This document shows, one piece after another, positions 6,880 through 12,519 of a stretch of 12,519 bases of DNA. The position numbers and the translations under genes are program-made. This DNA is from JBNJEM01 sp051745935 (GTDB taxonomy: Bacteria; Planctomycetota; Planctomycetia; Pirellulales; Pirellulaceae): assembly GCA_051745935.1 (NCBI GenBank), contig JBNJEM010000165.1:1-12519 (forward strand). Reading direction: 5' to 3'. The notes under the pieces are model-generated. The model had not been told where the DNA came from. It saw only the letters and a list, made by a program, of their open reading frames with translations, and searched no databases. Each line of letters begins with the position of its first letter. Within the stretch, counting starts at the first letter, position 1.

Positions 6880-8183
6880 GCCGGCTTCTCCTCGACCTTT
6901 TCCGATACGTCATCGATCAAACCGAGTCGCACCAACTCGACCGGACACGACTTAAAACATCGCCCGCACGACACGCAGTCCGATTGGCGCGGCTGATAAT
7001 CGGCATGCCGGCGTCGCACCGACAGCTGGATGAGCTTCGCGGATAACACCAATCCAATCCACGCGCCCAGCCACCCTCCCAAGTAAGCGTAGCGTTGTTG
7101 CCGTTCAATCCCCTCCGCGTACAATTCAGACACAGCACGCCCTTCGTTGCGAAACGCGTCGCTGGCGTCCGTCGCCTCGGCCTGTTGCGTTTCCTCCAAG
7201 CGAACCTGCTCGGCCAGTCGCACGTCGAAATCCAACCGTGACAGCGGCACGCCCCAAAACGTACCGATCCAAGCCATCAACACAATGATGGCGGGAACGC
7301 CCAACAGCAACCAGCCTAGATACCGCTTGCCCTGGCCACGTGCCTCCGGGGATTGAGCCGCCACTGGTGGCTCGATCGCGCCATACGGGCAAGCATCCTC
7401 GCAAAGGCGGCACGTAATGCACTCGCCGGGGACAATGCGAACGTGCCACTTGGAGAATCGAGAGAACACCCCCAGCAGGGCGCCGTACGGACAAAGGTAC
7501 CGGCAATAGGGGCGGCCCACGAAGAGGCTAACGAGAAGGAGACAGCCGGTTACCACCACCATGTTGACGTTGCCGCCTCCGCGGAACACGGCGACGATCG
7601 GGTCATAGCGGCAAATGATGTACGCCGTGCCCGTCGCGGCAAACAACACCGCCGCCCCGAGGTAAACGAAGGGAATCAGTCCCAGGGCGTGATCCAACCA
7701 ACGCGGCACCTTGATGCTCCGCACCGCGAGCACTTCCTGGACAGCCCCCAGGGGGCAAACCGCGGCGCAAAACGTACGGCCGAAAAAGAGCGTGAACACC
7801 AACGGCAACGCGAAAAACGCCAGAACCCCCAGCGGGATCGTGAATCCTGGATTACAGAGCCCCTGAGCCACGTTCTGGGTCGATCCCACGGAACAGATGC
7901 AACCGGCCCGGACGAATCCAAACCAAACCAGGCAAGCAACCGTGAGGAGCAGTAGATACTTGCGTGAGCGGAGAACCAGCGCGAAGTAGGTGGCCAGAAC
8001 CAACGCGGCCAACAAAACCCCAACGTGAACCAGTTCCCAAACCGGTGAATCCGCGCGTGCCACCTCCGTGGTCGGCACCTCGTGGTCCGAAAACGAGGGC
8101 ACCGGAATCAGCTCCCCGGCGACGTTCGCCGCCAAGCCAAGGAGCAGACATCCGGCAACAGCAATCAACAACACTCTCTTCAT
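6876..8183 (-). CDS. NapH/NosR-like membrane polyferredoxin
   Basis: A 435-residue integral membrane iron-sulfur protein. Hydrophobic segments are seen near 3-22, 50-70, 77-92, 115-134, 166-188, 206-223, 288-308 and 367-387. Two copies of the NapH/NosR C-x3-CP motif occur in GRTFCAAVCPLGA (135-147) and GRPYCRYLCPYGA (223-235). Two ferredoxin sites follow: C255-x2-C258-x2-C261-x3-CP and, after the last helix, C403-x2-C406-x2-C409-x3-CP. A paired-cysteine motif GCICSVGSTQN lies at 94-104. The family passes electrons between the quinone pool or cytoplasm and periplasmic partners; the direction here is unknown. The start is ATG 8183, overlapping the polyferredoxin stop as ATGA (8180-8183). The open frame extends upstream to 8438, but those 85 residues are the shadow of the previous gene. 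The 3' end overlaps the propeller start in the same way. The C-terminal ferredoxin after the last helix is an addition I do not expect in plain NapH. Confidence 0.88.
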   Translation of the reverse strand: MKRVLLIAVAGCLLLGLAANVAGELIPVPSFSDHEVPTTEVARADSPVWELVHVGVLLAALVLATYFALVLRSRKYLLLLTVACLVWFGFVRAGCICSVGSTQNVAQGLCNPGFTIPLGVLAFFALPLVFTLFFGRTFCAAVCPLGAVQEVLAVRSIKVPRWLDHALGLIPFVYLGAAVLFAATGTAYIICRYDPIVAVFRGGGNVNMVVVTGCLLLVSLFVGRPYCRYLCPYGALLGVFSRFSKWHVRIVPGECITCRLCEDACPYGAIEPPVAAQSPEARGQGKRYLGWLLLGVPAIIVLMAWIGTFWGVPLSRLDFDVRLAEQVRLEETQQAEATDASDAFRNEGRAVSELYAEGIERQQRYAYLGGWLGAWIGLVLSAKLIQLSVRRRHADYQPRQSDCVSCGRCFKSCPVELVRLGLIDDVSEKVEEKPA

Positions 8184-8827
8184 GACTGGTACACCTGACT
8201 CAAAAGCTCCCGCGCCTTCACGTTTTCCGGATCGGCCGCCTTTTGCCGGATCACGGCCAAAGCTTGCGTCTTCATGCGGTACGGCGTCTCGATCGGAATG
8301 CGATCGAATGCCTGGCTGGGACACGCGGCCGCTATCGCGCATTCGTTGCAATCGACGCATCGATCGTGCATCACCTGCAGGTACAAGGATCCATTCATCA
8401 ATGCGCATCCCTTCACGCACACGCCGCATCCAATGCATGTCGGTAGATCAATGGTGTATTCGTAGAAGCGTTGCCCCGCCTTCTCCTCGATGAACGTGCG
8501 AGTCAGCGAGTCGGTCGGACAAAGCAGGTTTTCCGCGGCGGTGTTGATTTCCTGGTAGTTCGTGTCAAAGTATCCCGTACAGATGTCACAGTAGCCGCAC
8601 ATGTCGAAACACTGAACACACTTCACCGCCGACTCATCCAGTACGCAGTACGTGGCGCAGTTTCCGCACCCGATGCATTTGTCCGGATCGATCTGCCAGC
8701 GGCTCTCGGCGGCGCGACCTCGCCGCCCACCCAGGAACCCGAGCGCTCCGGCAAGAGCGGCCGTGCCGCCCACTCGCGCGGCGTTGACCAGGAACTGGCG
8801 GCGATCCACCGATTTCTCGTTAGTCAT
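8180..8827 (-). CDS. Tat-exported polyferredoxin with up to four [4Fe-4S] clusters (NapG-like)
   Basis: A 215-residue protein starting with a twin-arginine leader: DRRQFLVN (8-15) followed by a small-residue hydrophobic stretch to about 32. This predicts export of the folded iron-sulfur protein, or an N-terminal anchor. There are 18 cysteines: C51-x2-C54-x2-C57-x3-C61; C70, 73, 77, 80 and 83 in VKCVQCFDMCGYCDICTGYF; C103 in LLCPTDSL; C131-x2-C134-x2-C137-x3-C141; and C157-x2-C160-x2-C163-x5-CP (169). That is enough for four clusters with two cysteines over. A C-terminal helical tail has no cysteines. The gene sits directly before, and overlaps, the membrane polyferredoxin, the NapG-NapH arrangement, so it is the likely extracytoplasmic electron partner. 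The start has a strong ribosome binding site GGGAGG at 8835-8840. No nitrate reductase or quinol dehydrogenase partner is in the window, so I give no nap symbol. Confidence 0.88.
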   Translation of the reverse strand: MTNEKSVDRRQFLVNAARVGGTAALAGALGFLGGRRGRAAESRWQIDPDKCIGCGNCATYCVLDESAVKCVQCFDMCGYCDICTGYFDTNYQEINTAAENLLCPTDSLTRTFIEEKAGQRFYEYTIDLPTCIGCGVCVKGCALMNGSLYLQVMHDRCVDCNECAIAAACPSQAFDRIPIETPYRMKTQALAVIRQKAADPENVKARELLSQVYQS

Positions 8828-8834
8828 GATGGTA

Positions 8835-8840
8835 CCTCCC
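8835..8840 (-). promoter_or_regulatory. Ribosome binding site of the Tat polyferredoxin gene
   Basis: GGGAGG on the minus strand lies 7 bases before ATG 8825-8827. It is among the strongest Shine-Dalgarno sequences in the operon and confirms that start. It falls in the short gap after the small Cys-protein stop at 8855. Confidence 0.7.
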
Positions 8841-8854
8841 GGTCCGCATGAGTC

Positions 8855-9118
8855 TCACGAACTGGCCGTTCCCTTGGCGGATTGCGAGGCGGGCAGACTA
8901 CATCTGGAGAGCCAACGGCACGACCTGCAAGTGGAAGCAGATTCGGAACAGCCGCTCTTCAAACGGCGACTGGCCAAGTACGTCACGACCGTCACCACGG
9001 ATCCCAGCATGGCGTGTCGCGTCAGACCCTCGATCCACTGCCGGCGGTTCTGGCGCCCGCTCGTCACCGCCATTGGCCCTTCTGGTTGCTTCCCGCCCCA
9101 CTCTTTCATATCTTTCAT
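8855..9118 (-). CDS. Small Cys-rich membrane-anchored protein (87 residues)
   Basis: A short gene that is easy to overlook. Residues 25-35 read RRQWIEGLTRH, a twin-arginine-like front, followed by one hydrophobic segment (about 36-50) and then a compact motif C57-x6-C64-x2-C67-x5-C73-x-LP, the spacing of a possible iron-sulfur or zinc site. Three things support a real gene: its start overlaps the NHL stop (TGATG, with A at 9118 shared, or GTGA if GTG 9121 is used), it ends 27 bases before the polyferredoxin start, and I recall similar small proteins of the C-x2-C-P-x-F/L-x2-C-x-LP type beside NapGH-like genes in planctomycetes. No function is known to me. An accessory or maturation subunit, or an additional cluster carrier, is plausible. 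The C-terminal tail (74-87) is low-complexity Ser/Ala. Confidence 0.65.
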   Translation of the reverse strand: MKDMKEWGGKQPEGPMAVTSGRQNRRQWIEGLTRHAMLGSVVTVVTYLASRRLKSGCSESASTCRSCRWLSRCSLPASQSAKGTASS

Positions 9119-10242
9119 CACTTCGTTTCCCCTTCTTCTTCCGGCGCGAACACAATGACCCGCGGCCTCCGGGGGTCCAGCACGACGACATGGTCGGCAC
9201 CGTCGATGGCGACGTCGAATACGCGTTTGACCTGATTGCCGCGAGCGTCACCGAGGGCCGAAGCCTCAACGCCCAATTGCCGAGGGCCGGCCACGACATG
9301 CTGGAACTCACCCAGCGGGGAGTACACTTTAATCCGGGGCAACCCCTTTTCCGAGGTCACGAACCGCCCGTCCGGCATGACGGCCAGATGAGCAGGATTG
9401 CAGCACCCAAAGAACTCCGGCCACGCTGGACCGGCTCGTCCCCAGTACGACTGGAGCTCGCCTTGGAAGTCGTAAGCCTCGATCCGCCGCATCCCGGGAT
9501 TGGCCACATGCAACACGTTGTCCGGGCCGATCGCCAGATCCAGATAGCCGCTCGGCACGACAAAACCCGGCATCCGCCGTTCCGGGTCCGATTCTCCAAT
9601 CGTGCCGAGCACGTTGCCCGCCGCGTCGAAATGGATGACCATGCGCCGGCCGGCGTCCGCCACGAAAACGTCCTCCTCGGACACGGCAATCCCGGTCAAT
9701 ATCGAATCGGAGTTCCCGGCCGACCACTGCCGCGCCACGTCCATTTCCTCATTCAGCACCAGCACATGGCGGCCGGCGCCCACGTAGAGCTGCTTCGCCC
9801 CCGTGTCGCCCGCCGCAATCGTCAAGCACGTTGGCGAGTATTCCAGTTCGGTTATGCTGGAGGAACCGTCAGGATACAGCACTTCAATCGCCCGGTCACC
9901 GCCAACGAAAATGGCGCCGTCCGGTCCCACGGCGATGGCCGCGGGATTCTGCAAGGAGACCTCCCGGGCACGTTCTCGGCCATAAGTCAGCAGTTCCGCC
10001 GGCACCGACATCCGTGCCGCAAGATCAAACTGGAATCGCTCTGATTCGCCACCCGCCCCGTCTCCCCAACTGTCCATTTGAAACAAGGCGTAAGTCCCTA
10101 CTCCCAAGGCGAGCAGCAGAACCCCCGTTACAATCGCGCTGCCGGCGGCGGCCAAGCCCGGCTTGCTCGGAGCCCGAGCCTCGGAATCCGCGCCAGAGGA
10201 GGGTTCATCCCGAGTTGGCTTGCTTGACCATTGTTGGTCCAT
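9118..10242 (-). CDS. Membrane-anchored NHL-repeat beta-propeller protein
   Basis: A 374-residue protein with a hydrophilic N-terminus, one transmembrane helix (about 30-54), then NHL-type repeats: NPAAIAVGPDGAIFVGG, TGIAVSEEDVFVADAG, LDLAIGPDNVLHVANPG and VFDVAIDGADHVVVLDP, consistent with a six-bladed propeller outside the membrane. A cysteine-pair motif FFGCCNPAHLAVMPDGRF lies near 278-295, followed by TSEKGLPRIKVYSP. I recall this block in related planctomycete proteins, and its Cys-Cys...His could bind metal. It is the first gene of the compact operon, with ATG 10242 preceded by GGGAG (10250-10254) at 7 bases. Its stop overlaps the small Cys protein. NHL domains are usually protein-binding, so a scaffold for the exported polyferredoxin is likely; a catalytic role is not indicated. 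Confidence 0.82.
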   Translation of the reverse strand: MDQQWSSKPTRDEPSSGADSEARAPSKPGLAAAGSAIVTGVLLLALGVGTYALFQMDSWGDGAGGESERFQFDLAARMSVPAELLTYGRERAREVSLQNPAAIAVGPDGAIFVGGDRAIEVLYPDGSSSITELEYSPTCLTIAAGDTGAKQLYVGAGRHVLVLNEEMDVARQWSAGNSDSILTGIAVSEEDVFVADAGRRMVIHFDAAGNVLGTIGESDPERRMPGFVVPSGYLDLAIGPDNVLHVANPGMRRIEAYDFQGELQSYWGRAGPAWPEFFGCCNPAHLAVMPDGRFVTSEKGLPRIKVYSPLGEFQHVVAGPRQLGVEASALGDARGNQVKRVFDVAIDGADHVVVLDPRRPRVIVFAPEEEGETK

Positions 10243-10353
10243 GTCTTCGCTCCCACAGCGGTCGCTGTTCTACCCGTTTTCGAGTTCTTGTTGGCTCGCG
10301 CGCATTTTTCGTCGGCGTAAGCCCTTCCGGAGATTGTTCTTAGCGCGAATACC

Positions 10354-10572
10354 GGCCGAACCAAGCCTGACCGGACTTGGCGACGTACACGGGCTCCGCT
10401 CGCGTTGGTTGCCTGCTGGAAATGGTATCGTGTCATGACGCTCGCTCAGCCCGTGCCACCCGACGGCCGAACCAAGCCTGACCGGACTCGGCGACGTACA
10501 CGGGCTCCGCTCGCGTTGGTTGCCTGCTGGAAATGGTATCGTGTCATGACGCTCGCTCAGCCCGTGCCACCC
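10354..10572. repeat. 111-bp tandem repeat, two copies
   Basis: The first copy is 10354-10464 and the second 10465-10572 (last few bases lost). They differ at one visible position, T at 10378 against C in copy 2. Each copy holds inverted arms CACGGGCT (10388-10395 in copy 1) and AGCCCGTG (10448-10455) separated by 52 bases. On the minus strand each array unit starts GGGTGGCACGGGCT, that is GTGG directly before the arm. GTGG is, like GTAG, a tetranucleotide known at the 5' end of REP elements, so this could be a second REP-like family; that is inference. Near-identity implies recent duplication or gene conversion. Confidence 0.85.
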
Positions 10573-10652
10573 AAGCTCAAGACGCAGTCCTGTTTGGTTG
10601 CGGCCGAGCGGAGCGAGGCTGCGCTGTTCATACCTTTCGCAAAACGAGTTTT

Positions 10653-10678
10653 CCGCCGCGAGTCCAAACTAGCGGCGG
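10653..10678. repeat. G/C-rich hairpin downstream of the propeller gene
   Basis: CCGCCGC (10653-10659) pairs with GCGGCGG (10672-10678) across a 12-base loop. In the direction of the upstream gene it is followed by AAAA, not a T-run, so it is not a standard intrinsic terminator. It could stabilise the mRNA 3' end or be another repeat-derived hairpin. Confidence 0.5.
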
Positions 10679-10690
10679 GAGGGACTGGAC

Positions 10691-10704
10691 GGGGCACTTG
10701 CCCC
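10691..10704. repeat. Short GGGGC/GCCCC hairpin
   Basis: GGGGCACTTGCCCC gives a stem of five to six G-C-rich pairs and a tiny loop, 30 bases past the propeller stop. No T-run follows on either strand. It may contribute to 3' end formation of the upstream gene. Confidence 0.45.
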
Positions 10705-10733
10705 ACCGGAAGATCGGAACGACGGCCGTGTCA

Positions 10734-12263
10734 TCATTCCGATGAAACCCTCAAATCCAAACACTTCATGCGCGTCATGTCGCGAAGAATCAAACGGCCA
10801 CCAACCAATGCCATGGGTCCCCAGGCATCATGCCCATCCTCAAACACCTGACCACTCGCCAGCGGCCGGTACTCCTCCGTGTCGGCCTCCGCCATCACCA
10901 ACCGCCCCTTTCCTCCCAGTGCCAGGATCACACCGTCCGCGATCATGTAAGGGCCGTGCCCAAACCGATCCTGGCCACTGTTCCACACTTCCTTCCCGTC
11001 CAAATCCATGCAGACGAGCTGCCCACCCCCTCGTTTGCGGACCCCGAAAATGTGACCATCGTGGAAAATGGGGGTCTGATGTTCCGAATTGAACTCGCGT
11101 GGCGCCAACGCCCGCAACGACTCGACCTGGAACTCTTCGCCCTCAGGATTCACTTGCAACATCAAACCGCCAACTTTGTTGTCATAGCCACTGGAGAGAA
11201 AAACCCGGTTTTCCGGAAGAATGACCGGTGAGGGGGCCAGTGCAAACTGCTCCACCCAGTCGGTCGATTGCCACAACAACGTCCCGTCGTCGGCGGATAC
11301 CCCCACCACCCCGCCGCTGGCACAATAAATGTACGTCCGTTGGTCTCCACACTGCATCGGAACAATCGACGCGTGCGTCATGTCCCATTGCCGCGGGTTG
11401 GGCGTTTGCCATATCGGCTCGCCCGTTTGAATATCCACGGCCATCATCAGCGTCTCGCCGCATGGGGCCAGGATCAGTTGCTCATTGTCGACCAGCGGAC
11501 ACTGGCCGGTATACCAGCGAGGAACTTCGGCGCCATATTCCAGCTCAAGGTCGATCAGCCAATAACACTCGCCCGTCTTCGCATCCCAGCAGGCCACGTG
11601 ACAGCGAGGCCCCATCGTGATGACTCGCTCTCCCACGATCGCCGGCGTCGTGCGGGAAAGGCCATGATTGGGTGTCAGCTCAAGCGGGTATCCGTTTCGC
11701 CATATCTCCTCGCCCGTGTCCAGGGATAAGCACCGTAGGGTATCCGCTTCCGCCTCCTCATCGTAATCCAGCACATACGCCCGCCCCTCGGAGACCACGG
11801 CCCCTGCGTACCCCTCCCCCATGCTCAAAGACCACAGCACCGGCGGCCCCGATTCGGGCCAGTCGCGACTGAGCTCCACGTCCGCATGACTGATGCCGTC
11901 CCGCCGAGGACCGCGAAACCAGGGCCAGGTGCCAGCCACGTCCGACGGGCTTCCAGGTCCCTCGGCCGGCTGCCCGGGAACCGGGGCCGATTGCTCCGCC
12001 CTCGCCTTTACCTGGCCCTCCGCCGGCCGATCCATCCCAGGTACCCGCAACTCGAACCGCTCCGTGTGCGCCGCACCGACCCATGCACCGATCAGTACGG
12101 CACCAATACCAGCCATCACGGCCGGAAGGATCGCGTCAGAAATGGTCCAATTCACTCGTAACTCCCCCTGCGCTGCGCCGACAGGCGAACAGCAACCGGC
12201 AGAGCCGGTCACCGTCATGGAGACCTCTTGTCTCGGAGCCCGCGTTCCATCATTCCCCGGCAT
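10734..12263 (-). CDS. Membrane-anchored PQQ-like beta-propeller protein
   Basis: A 509-residue protein with one transmembrane helix (about 42-64), a Pro/Ala/Glu-rich linker, and a propeller opening with WPWFRGPRRDGIS (about 113-125). Blades are recognisable by repeated tryptophan-docking segments such as GEEIWRNGYPLEL, GEPIWQTPNP, GTLLWQSTDW and GKEVWNSGQ. Cysteines are present in several blades, but neither CxxCH nor an alcohol-dehydrogenase signature is seen, so no quinoprotein enzyme activity is claimed; protein binding or assembly outside the membrane is more likely. Two starts compete: ATG 12263 (preceded by GAAGGG at 4 bases) and ATG 12218, which loses 15 residues but has AAGAGG at 5 bases. 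It is separated from the compact operon by 491 repeat-rich bases, so it may be transcribed separately, although its class matches the operon's own propeller. Confidence 0.82.
   Translation of the reverse strand: MPGNDGTRAPRQEVSMTVTGSAGCCSPVGAAQGELRVNWTISDAILPAVMAGIGAVLIGAWVGAAHTERFELRVPGMDRPAEGQVKARAEQSAPVPGQPAEGPGSPSDVAGTWPWFRGPRRDGISHADVELSRDWPESGPPVLWSLSMGEGYAGAVVSEGRAYVLDYDEEAEADTLRCLSLDTGEEIWRNGYPLELTPNHGLSRTTPAIVGERVITMGPRCHVACWDAKTGECYWLIDLELEYGAEVPRWYTGQCPLVDNEQLILAPCGETLMMAVDIQTGEPIWQTPNPRQWDMTHASIVPMQCGDQRTYIYCASGGVVGVSADDGTLLWQSTDWVEQFALAPSPVILPENRVFLSSGYDNKVGGLMLQVNPEGEEFQVESLRALAPREFNSEHQTPIFHDGHIFGVRKRGGGQLVCMDLDGKEVWNSGQDRFGHGPYMIADGVILALGGKGRLVMAEADTEEYRPLASGQVFEDGHDAWGPMALVGGRLILRDMTRMKCLDLRVSSE
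12224..12229 (-). promoter_or_regulatory. Alternative ribosome binding site for the propeller gene
   Basis: AAGAGG on the minus strand lies 5 bases before ATG 12216-12218. It supports an internal start giving a 494-residue protein. The upstream start at 12263 has a comparable GAAGGG, so the choice stays open. Confidence 0.35.
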
Positions 12264-12400
12264 GTCACCCTTCGAACCTCAAGCCGGAAGGTCGTCAGTG
12301 ACACCGTCTCGTCTTTCAAAGCCCTTTTTCACTCCAGCCCGCTGTTGCGCCCGTGAAACAAAACGTGTCGACCAAACATTGGCGGCGGGCCCTCGGTTCT

Positions 12401-12519
12401 TCAATCGCCGCTCTCCGGCCTATATTTCAGGCGGTCGGATTCGTCCGGGTGGAAAGCGGCCCGGCGCAAGCCGTCCTCCCGTTGGTCGGACTCGCGGCGG
12501 ACAAAGTCATCCCCGACCG
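12401..12519 (-). CDS. Possible C-terminal end of an upstream gene (partial)
   Basis: Reading the minus strand from the window edge gives about 39 codons ending in DRLKYRPESGD and TGA at 12401. The segment is charged, with G/C-rich third positions, and lies 137 bases before the propeller start in the same direction as all other genes, so it could be the end of the preceding gene. A plus-strand frame from GTG 12353 (VKQNVSTKHWRRALGSS...) is also open to the edge and equally possible by composition. I recognise neither. Confidence 0.25.
   Translation of the reverse strand, partial: VGDDFVRRESDQREDGLRRAAFHPDESDRLKYRPESGD

Larger units (their letters stand above)
10243..10733. other. Gene-free, repeat-rich intergenic region
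   Basis: The 491 bases between the downstream-most propeller stop and the NHL start contain the 111-bp tandem repeat and two G/C hairpins listed separately. Frames through it are repeat-encoded and conflict with each other. The operon promoter must lie here or further upstream, most simply within 10255-10353, but no convincing -35/-10 pair could be read. Confidence 0.6.

Noticed and set aside
8184..8438. 85-residue N-terminal extension of the membrane polyferredoxin
   Set aside because: It lies fully inside the preceding gene and is Arg-rich; ATG 8183 gives the ATGA overlap and a normal first helix.
9380..9420. c-type haem site in the NHL protein
   Set aside because: The motif is C-C-N-P-A-H, not C-x2-C-H.
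8848..10044. Plus-strand open frame of 398 codons
   Set aside because: Opposite the NHL gene and the small Cys gene; the minus frames have repeats, a helix and coupled starts.

Overview
The window looks like a high-GC chromosomal segment of a planctomycete-type bacterium (phylum Planctomycetota, order not resolvable). This is inferred from membrane-anchored PQQ-like beta-propeller proteins opening with the W-P-x-F-R-G-P signature, an NHL-repeat protein with an F-G-C-C-N-P-A-H motif, and NapH/NosR-like polyferredoxins, a combination I associate with that phylum. No RNA gene, CRISPR array or intact insertion sequence was found.

Every well-supported gene reads on the minus strand, so the story runs from right to left. 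At the right edge there may be the last codons of another gene (12401-12519, weak). Then comes a membrane-anchored PQQ-like propeller protein (10734-12263). A 491-base gene-free stretch (10243-10733) follows, holding two G/C-rich hairpins and a nearly perfect 111-bp tandem repeat. Next is a tightly packed run of seven genes (10242 down to 928): NHL-repeat protein, small Cys-rich membrane protein, Tat-type polyferredoxin with 18 Cys, NapH/NosR-like membrane polyferredoxin, three-helix PQQ-like propeller protein, a NuoE/NuoF fusion, and a GltD/NuoG-like iron-sulfur flavoprotein. Three of the junctions are start/stop overlaps (one TGATG or GTGA, two ATGA), which indicates one operon with translational coupling.

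Working model (inference): the NuoE/NuoF fusion oxidises NADH in the cytoplasm and shares electrons with the iron-sulfur flavoprotein. That flavoprotein keeps the FAD-binding half of GltD but appears to lack the NADPH-binding half. The membrane polyferredoxin would carry electrons to or from the exported polyferredoxin. The small Cys protein and the two propeller/NHL proteins would form the outward-facing scaffold. No hydrogenase, formate dehydrogenase, cytochrome or terminal reductase is encoded here, so the partner substrate is unknown. This operon is the best candidate in the window for a poorly described redox system.

The left end (1-927) is a different kind of DNA: a truncated gene resembling the N-terminal part of planctomycete REP-associated (Y1/IS200-like) transposases, bounded on both sides by two-copy arrays of REP-like hairpins. 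The two arrays face away from each other, and on both sides the GTAG end of the repeat touches the gene remnant. The left repeat supplies the stop codon and replaces the catalytic half of the protein.
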